From the NCBI RefSeq assembly GCF_005848555.1, contig NZ_CP040518.1, positions 620,001-684,000 of the forward strand: a DNA stretch of 64,000 bases, written 5' to 3'. Source of the stretch: Blautia sp. SC05B48 (GTDB taxonomy: Bacteria > Bacillota > Clostridia > Lachnospirales > Lachnospiraceae). Both the position numbers and the translations under genes were made by a program. Under the pieces are notes generated by a model. It made no database searches. It saw only the letters and a list, made by a program, of their open reading frames with translations, and was not told the DNA's origin. This document shows, in pieces, positions 59,480 through 64,000 of the stretch. The first letter of the stretch is position 1. Each line of letters begins with the position of its first letter.

Positions 59480-62389
59480 TCACGGAACTTCCGGGTCTGT
59501 AGGATCAAAGTTTCCAGCTCCACGGAAGGTTGCCAGCGGTCTGCGGCCTAAAGGTCCCTTGAAGGCTTCATTGTTAACGTAATTTCCGCTGCTGTAAATG
59601 TGGATCGTAGAACCGTTACAGTTCTCATATACCCACTTCGCATCAGCCACACAGGCACGGATACATCCGTGAGATGCCGGCTGACCAAGTTTCAGGTACT
59701 CACCTGCCGGAAGATTGTAAACACTCCTGGTCGAGCCAGCTACAGAATGGATAAAGATTCCTCCCTGTCCGCATCCGTCAACATGTGTTCCGTACTGTCC
59801 CCAGGACGGTCCCATCAGTGGCTGCCACCTCAGACTGCGGGTCAGTCTGTATGTACCATCCCATGTAGGTGTTCCGGCGAGACCTACAGAAACACGGATC
59901 GTCTTAACCGGAATCGTCTTGCTGCTGTTTGTATATACAGTCATAACACCGTTAGTCTTGTCAACCTCCAGGTAATATGGTCCGCCATAAATACTGGAAA
60001 CATCATTGCGACGGTAACCGTTCTTATCAAAGTAATATAGTTTTCCATTGATCCATCTGCTTGTGTTGGTCAGATACCTGGAACCGCTGTCCGGATCAAT
60101 ATATTTAACCTGATCATAATAATCGCTGACGATCACCCAACCGGTGGAGAAACGTCCCTGGCTGTCCAGATAACCATTTACGGAACCACGCTTCATGGAT
60201 TTATTTGTCACAACGGTATAGTTCTGCAGATAGTACCAGTATTTACCGACCTTCTGCCAGCCTGATTTTTTCAGAACGCCGTTGCCGCCTGCATAATACC
60301 ACTTATTCTGGTAACGGATCAATGTACTCTTGTACATCCAGCCTCTGCGCGCATTAGCATCTGATGTTGCAAAGAAATAATAATTTTTACCGATCTTGGT
60401 CTTTCCGGTTGCAAGCTGTCCTGTGCTGTTGAAATAATAGCTCTTTTTGGAGGACTTGTTTGTTACCATCTGGCTCTTATAATGATTTCCATTTTTGTCG
60501 AAATAAAACCATCCGAAGAACTGGCCTTTTGCATCGGTCACCTTCTGCCAGCCATATTTTTCAACAATCTTTCCTGCTGTACTTCCGAAATAATAAATCT
60601 TGTTGGATGCACCCGGGCAACCATGCCAGCAATTCTTCCAGGAAACTCTCTGGCCATTGTCTCCGAAATAATATCTGCTGCCTTTATACTTCACAAGTTT
60701 TTTTGTAATGACGCGGCCCTTGCTGTCTGTAATATAATATGCGTTATTCTGCGCCTTCGCCATTGTATTCGTCATAACATAGCCGCTGGCATTCAGCATG
60801 TACCGATATTTCTTGGACATTACAGGTGATACATAAACTCCATGTTTCATGATCTGTCCACGTGTGGCAGCCTTCGGGCTACAATAGATAAAACGTTTCT
60901 GATTTTTGCTGTTTAAAACATATGTCCATCCGCCATAAAAGAGCTTTCCTGGGATCTCTCCTTCCTTTGATGCCGGCTGGAAGTAATACTGATATGTTGT
61001 GGAACCGGTTGTCAGCTTCAGGATCCCTGTTCGCGGTTTTCCGTTACGCATCAATGTATAATAAGCATTTCCGATCTTCTTGATCTTGCCTGCAAGGTTC
61101 TGAGCCTCTATGGATTTGTAATCACCCTGAGAATTATAATAGCGGAAAATAGTTCCTGTCCATAACCAGTAATTTCTCTTCTGCTGGCCAAGATTGGATG
61201 TCCACGGTGTGATCGCTTTTCCGGTGGAATCCGAATACAGGGAAGCTTTTGAGCTTTCAAGGAAATACCATTCTGTCTTCTGTGTTCCGGTATAACCTGC
61301 TGCACCCGGCTCACGGGTCATACGGCCGGTTACCAGATATCCGTCTTCATTAAAAAGATAATATCCCACATGTCCGTTGGTATCGATCTTAAGAAGACCA
61401 TCCTGTGCAGTAAAATAATTGTCTTCGATGGAACCTGTTTCTGATGCCAGAGAAGCATTCCCTTCATCCATGGCAAGAGTCTCTGCATTATCTACGCTCT
61501 CTGATGTTTCGGCTGCAGCTTCTGTTTCTGCGGGTGCTGTCTCTGTGGATGCTGTCTCTGTGGATGCTGTCTCTGTAGAAGCTTCTGCTGCGGATACTTC
61601 CTCTGTAGAAACTTCTTCTGCTGCACCTTCCTCGGCTGCAGTCTCCTGCTCTCCTTCTGCTGACTCATTCTGGATTGCCTGAGCCTGCTCACTCTCTGCT
61701 GCACCATCCTGAAGCGCTTCAGTCTGCTGTACTTCCTGTGCTGCTACAGCTGTTTCATCAACTGTTTTCTGCTCTTCTTCGCTGCTTTCTGCCGGATCCT
61801 CAGAAGCTTTTCCCTCCGGGGCTGCAGATGCAGCAACCTTCTTTTTGCGGAGTCTGTAAAAACCGTTTGCAGAAACCCAGTCACTTGTCTTTGCAACGAC
61901 TACACCGTTTACCAGTGATGCTCCGGTAGCAAAAGTTTCCTCTGCCTTGTTGTTCTCTACTTTGTTCTGTACTGCGGTATCTGTTGCCGGTGCATCCAGT
62001 TCCCGTGCATCACCTGCACTGAAATCATCACCCGGATCTGTACTGTCCTCCGGTGTCGCATCCGGTGCTTCTGTAACCTCCGGTGTCTCTGTAGTTTCCG
62101 GTGTTTCTGTAATCTCCGGTGTTTCTATAACATCCGGTGTCTCTGCCGGATTCTCCGGTTCAGCCGGTGTTTCTTCTGAACTGTCAGTACTACCTGTCTG
62201 ATCCGCTTCTGTCTTCGGCTGCTGTACAGTCGTTCCCTCTTCATCACTGAATACATCCTCAGCCGGATCGCCGGCTGTCTCTGCTGCCATCTGCACGTCT
62301 GTACTTCCCAAAGCCGCAGCGCCGGCTTCCAGAGTTCCGCCCATGCATAATGTCAGACTAAGAAAAATTGCCACAACTCTTCTCTTCAC
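59480..62389 (-). CDS. L,D-transpeptidase (YkuD) with long acidic linker and cell-wall-binding repeats
   Basis: This 969-residue secreted protein has a signal peptide at about 1-28. A long Thr/Glu/Ala/Pro-rich disordered region (about 35-315) contains STETA-type repeats. Many cell-wall-binding repeats follow (about 330-780), then a C-terminal YkuD catalytic domain (about 795-935). The catalytic motif is GQPASHGCIRACVADAKWV with Cys909, preceded by GGIFIHSVAG. L,D-transpeptidases make 3-3 cross-links or attach proteins to stem peptides. The start is GTG with GGAGGG upstream. The layout places the catalytic domain far from the wall-binding region. Confidence 0.92.
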   Translation of the reverse strand: MKRRVVAIFLSLTLCMGGTLEAGAAALGSTDVQMAAETAGDPAEDVFSDEEGTTVQQPKTEADQTGSTDSSEETPAEPENPAETPDVIETPEITETPETTETPEVTEAPDATPEDSTDPGDDFSAGDARELDAPATDTAVQNKVENNKAEETFATGASLVNGVVVAKTSDWVSANGFYRLRKKKVAASAAPEGKASEDPAESSEEEQKTVDETAVAAQEVQQTEALQDGAAESEQAQAIQNESAEGEQETAAEEGAAEEVSTEEVSAAEASTETASTETASTETAPAETEAAAETSESVDNAETLAMDEGNASLASETGSIEDNYFTAQDGLLKIDTNGHVGYYLFNEDGYLVTGRMTREPGAAGYTGTQKTEWYFLESSKASLYSDSTGKAITPWTSNLGQQKRNYWLWTGTIFRYYNSQGDYKSIEAQNLAGKIKKIGNAYYTLMRNGKPRTGILKLTTGSTTYQYYFQPASKEGEIPGKLFYGGWTYVLNSKNQKRFIYCSPKAATRGQIMKHGVYVSPVMSKKYRYMLNASGYVMTNTMAKAQNNAYYITDSKGRVITKKLVKYKGSRYYFGDNGQRVSWKNCWHGCPGASNKIYYFGSTAGKIVEKYGWQKVTDAKGQFFGWFYFDKNGNHYKSQMVTNKSSKKSYYFNSTGQLATGKTKIGKNYYFFATSDANARRGWMYKSTLIRYQNKWYYAGGNGVLKKSGWQKVGKYWYYLQNYTVVTNKSMKRGSVNGYLDSQGRFSTGWVIVSDYYDQVKYIDPDSGSRYLTNTSRWINGKLYYFDKNGYRRNDVSSIYGGPYYLEVDKTNGVMTVYTNSSKTIPVKTIRVSVGLAGTPTWDGTYRLTRSLRWQPLMGPSWGQYGTHVDGCGQGGIFIHSVAGSTRSVYNLPAGEYLKLGQPASHGCIRACVADAKWVYENCNGSTIHIYSSGNYVNNEAFKGPLGRRPLATFRGAGNFDPTDPEVP

Positions 62390-62441
62390 AATAATCCCTC
62401 CTGATCATGCTGCTGTAAATAATTACTGTATCTGTTACGTA

Positions 62442-62705
62442 TCATTCGCCCAGTCCGCCTTCGATAAGAGCCACAAGTGCATCTATCGCAGCCTGTTCAT
62501 CCTCACCCTCGCAGACCAGTGTGATCTCATCCCCGTTTTTTACACAGGCCCCCAGAACACTCAGAACACTTTTGGCATTCGCTGTACCTCCGGCATACTG
62601 AAATGTTATGGACGATTTGTATTTTATTGCCTCGCCGCATAAAAGCCCTGCGGGACGAAGATGAAGCCCTGACGGGTTCCTGACCGTTACCTTATAACTT
62701 AACAT
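62442..62705 (-). CDS. ptsH: Phosphocarrier protein HPr
   Basis: This 87-residue HPr passes phosphate from enzyme I to sugar-specific PTS components. His15 lies in PSGLHLRPAG and the HPr-kinase target Ser46 in NAKSVLSVLG, so both catalytic and regulatory sites are present. It is not the His-lacking Crh form. The C-terminus EGGLGE is slightly extended. It lies between the L,D-transpeptidase and the YbbR-like gene, without ptsI. The start follows AAAGGGAG. As HPr-Ser-P it would be the CcpA co-regulator in this organism. Confidence 0.92.
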   Translation of the reverse strand: MLSYKVTVRNPSGLHLRPAGLLCGEAIKYKSSITFQYAGGTANAKSVLSVLGACVKNGDEITLVCEGEDEQAAIDALVALIEGGLGE

Positions 62706-62763
62706 TGCTGCTGTCTCCCTTTATATTACTTATCCTTCAAACCTTGTCAAAAGCTATGGTCTT

Positions 62764-64000
62764 TTACTGATTGCTGCTGTCTACATTGGAAACCTTAGAG
62801 ATTTTGATCTCCGCAGTTACATCCTCCAGCAGTTTGTAGCCTTCCGGAAGACTGATTTTGATCGGTACTTCGTAGCTGCCCTCCTCCCAGTCATCCATGG
62901 AAAGTACTGCTCCTACCGACTTCAGATCGAATTTGGAAAGATCTTCGTCTTCCGCCTGCACCTTTAGCTCAATATCTGCAACTTCAAATGCCAGCTGCAG
63001 ATCATCAGGCAGACCTTTTACTTTGATATCCTCTGTCGGGAAGCTGTATATCTTACTGCCCTCCGGCAGGATATTGACTGTGATCCAGAGGTCCGTGCTG
63101 GATCCAGATGTCAGCTTAAGGCCATCCGGAAGAAGCTCTGACAGGTTTACTTTCTTTTCCACGTCATTGCTCTTTCCTGAAATATCCACATTCTCATTAT
63201 CAAGATAAATAGTATTTCCCTGAAGTTTCAGATTATCCAGTGCTTCTTCACTTCCGGCTACGCTGAAAGTCTCCGGTACTGTCGTGACACTGTCCACAAC
63301 ATAACCTTCTGCCGGTTCTCCCGTATATCCCGCACTGATTCGTATATCAGAACGCACCTTCCAGAGCTTTGCCGTGACATTGACCTTTCCGTTGTTGTCA
63401 AATTTCAGATAGCTCATGGAATTTGATGAAAGTGTATCCTGATTCTTATCTGTAATGGTCAGTTCTGCGCCTGTGATCGTCGTATCCTGGTCGATTCCCT
63501 CAAGCTTTGAACTTACATCCACACTCACACTATCTATTTTACCAACCAGGGATTCCGGTCCTGTAATACGGACTTTTTCCGGATTTGCAGTAAGAGAAGC
63601 AACCTCCAGCCCCTGTGCAGGCTTGCTGTCATCACTGGTAACATTGATTGCAAATTCCTTGGTTACCTTTTTTTCCAGATGGACACTTAGATTCTGCGGT
63701 GACACCCTGACATTCTCCGGAAGTATCCCGGAACAGGTTGCTGTAATGGGGATCATTACAGGATCTGTATCGGTAGACTGGGCCTGCTGCAGGTCTGCAA
63801 CTGCCTTAATATCACTTGAGGTGAGACGGTTGACTATCTTCCGCTCACCTGTAATATAAACACGTACTGAATTTTCACGATCATCCTGCATGACCATCTC
63901 GCCCAGCTGATCCACATAAGCTTCGTTGATGATCTGTACATCTGAGATCACAAAGCCTTTCGTAATGATAGGGTCATCAACATTTACTACGATCAGCCAC
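62764..64000 (-). CDS. YbbR-domain protein (CdaR-like), N-terminus beyond the window
   Basis: The frame continues to the window edge, with 16 further codons upstream of the first possible GTG reading LIVVNVDDPIITKGF. That is the classic junction between the membrane helix and the first YbbR domain, so the gene is 5'-truncated here. Several ~85-residue YbbR repeats follow (VRVSPQNLSVHLEKKVTKEF, NPEKVRITGPESLVGKIDSV). CdaR proteins stimulate the diadenylate cyclase CdaA and are normally encoded just after cdaA, with glmM following; here ptsH follows instead. The upstream cdaA is presumably outside the window. Confidence 0.88.
   Translation of the reverse strand, partial: WLIVVNVDDPIITKGFVISDVQIINEAYVDQLGEMVMQDDRENSVRVYITGERKIVNRLTSSDIKAVADLQQAQSTDTDPVMIPITATCSGILPENVRVSPQNLSVHLEKKVTKEFAINVTSDDSKPAQGLEVASLTANPEKVRITGPESLVGKIDSVSVDVSSKLEGIDQDTTITGAELTITDKNQDTLSSNSMSYLKFDNNGKVNVTAKLWKVRSDIRISAGYTGEPAEGYVVDSVTTVPETFSVAGSEEALDNLKLQGNTIYLDNENVDISGKSNDVEKKVNLSELLPDGLKLTSGSSTDLWITVNILPEGSKIYSFPTEDIKVKGLPDDLQLAFEVADIELKVQAEDEDLSKFDLKSVGAVLSMDDWEEGSYEVPIKISLPEGYKLLEDVTAEIKISKVSNVDSSNQ

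Noticed and set aside
61419..62201. Open frames of Ser/Val/Ala repeats opposite the L,D-transpeptidase linker
   Set aside because: They only mirror the low-complexity Thr/Glu/Ala linker.

Overview
The window looks like chromosomal DNA from a Gram-positive anaerobe of the Clostridia, most likely a Lachnospiraceae gut commensal. The indications are moderate GC, strong AGGAGG-type ribosome binding sites, several TTG and GTG starts, the pairing of a DUF6110-like protein with an HMA_2-type P1B ATPase, many CDP-glycerol transferases, and peptidoglycan enzymes carrying cell-wall-binding repeats. The genus cannot be fixed from sequence alone. There are no phage, IS transposase, CRISPR or rRNA genes. 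Two tiny palindromic elements with apparent target-site duplications are present.

Layout. 1-6.6 kb: end of an AraC regulator, a metal-efflux P-type ATPase with a small DUF6110-like partner, a Fur-like repressor, a sugar ABC ATPase and a PucR-type regulator. 6.6-10.8 kb: a molybdate module, with modA-modB-modC leftward and, divergently, a molbindin (mop) and an HTH/PBP-like regulator. 10.9-21.1 kb: a repeat-bearing serine hydrolase, then a leftward operon of uppP, a lipoprotein, three CDP-glycerol transferase-family proteins and an acyltransferase, which probably makes or modifies a teichoic-acid-like polymer. 21.2-30.4 kb: carA-carB, tRNA-Leu(CAG), an LspA-like protein, a zinc-ribbon protein, clpX and an HtrA protease.

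30.5-57.7 kb is a large surface-polysaccharide locus. Leftward genes encode a GtrB-like transferase, a PLP-fold protein, an ATP-grasp protein, a WecE-like transaminase, a D,D-carboxypeptidase, RfbC, a TagG/Wzm permease and a TagH/Wzt ATPase with a C-terminal cargo-recognition domain. They continue with a 1,879-residue fusion protein, a tandem GT2 protein and a DUF2142 membrane protein. A second leftward group holds two further GT2 proteins, a WbaP-type initiating phosphosugar transferase, an LCP ligase and another GT2. Between the two groups a rightward gene encodes a D,D-carboxypeptidase homologue that has lost its catalytic serine and its KTG motif. A pair of small SMR/EamA proteins diverges from the first group. 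Together these genes cover initiation, chain synthesis, possible chain capping, ABC export, side-group decoration and attachment to peptidoglycan.

57.7-64 kb: a GH25 muramidase and an L,D-transpeptidase, both with cell-wall-binding repeats, then HPr and a YbbR/CdaR-like protein cut by the window edge.

The main discovery candidate is the giant protein. It joins a SAM methyltransferase, an aminoglycoside-kinase-like domain and a coiled coil, the same order as the O-antigen chain terminator WbdD, to GT2 and two GT4 domains, and it lies next to a Wzt-type exporter.
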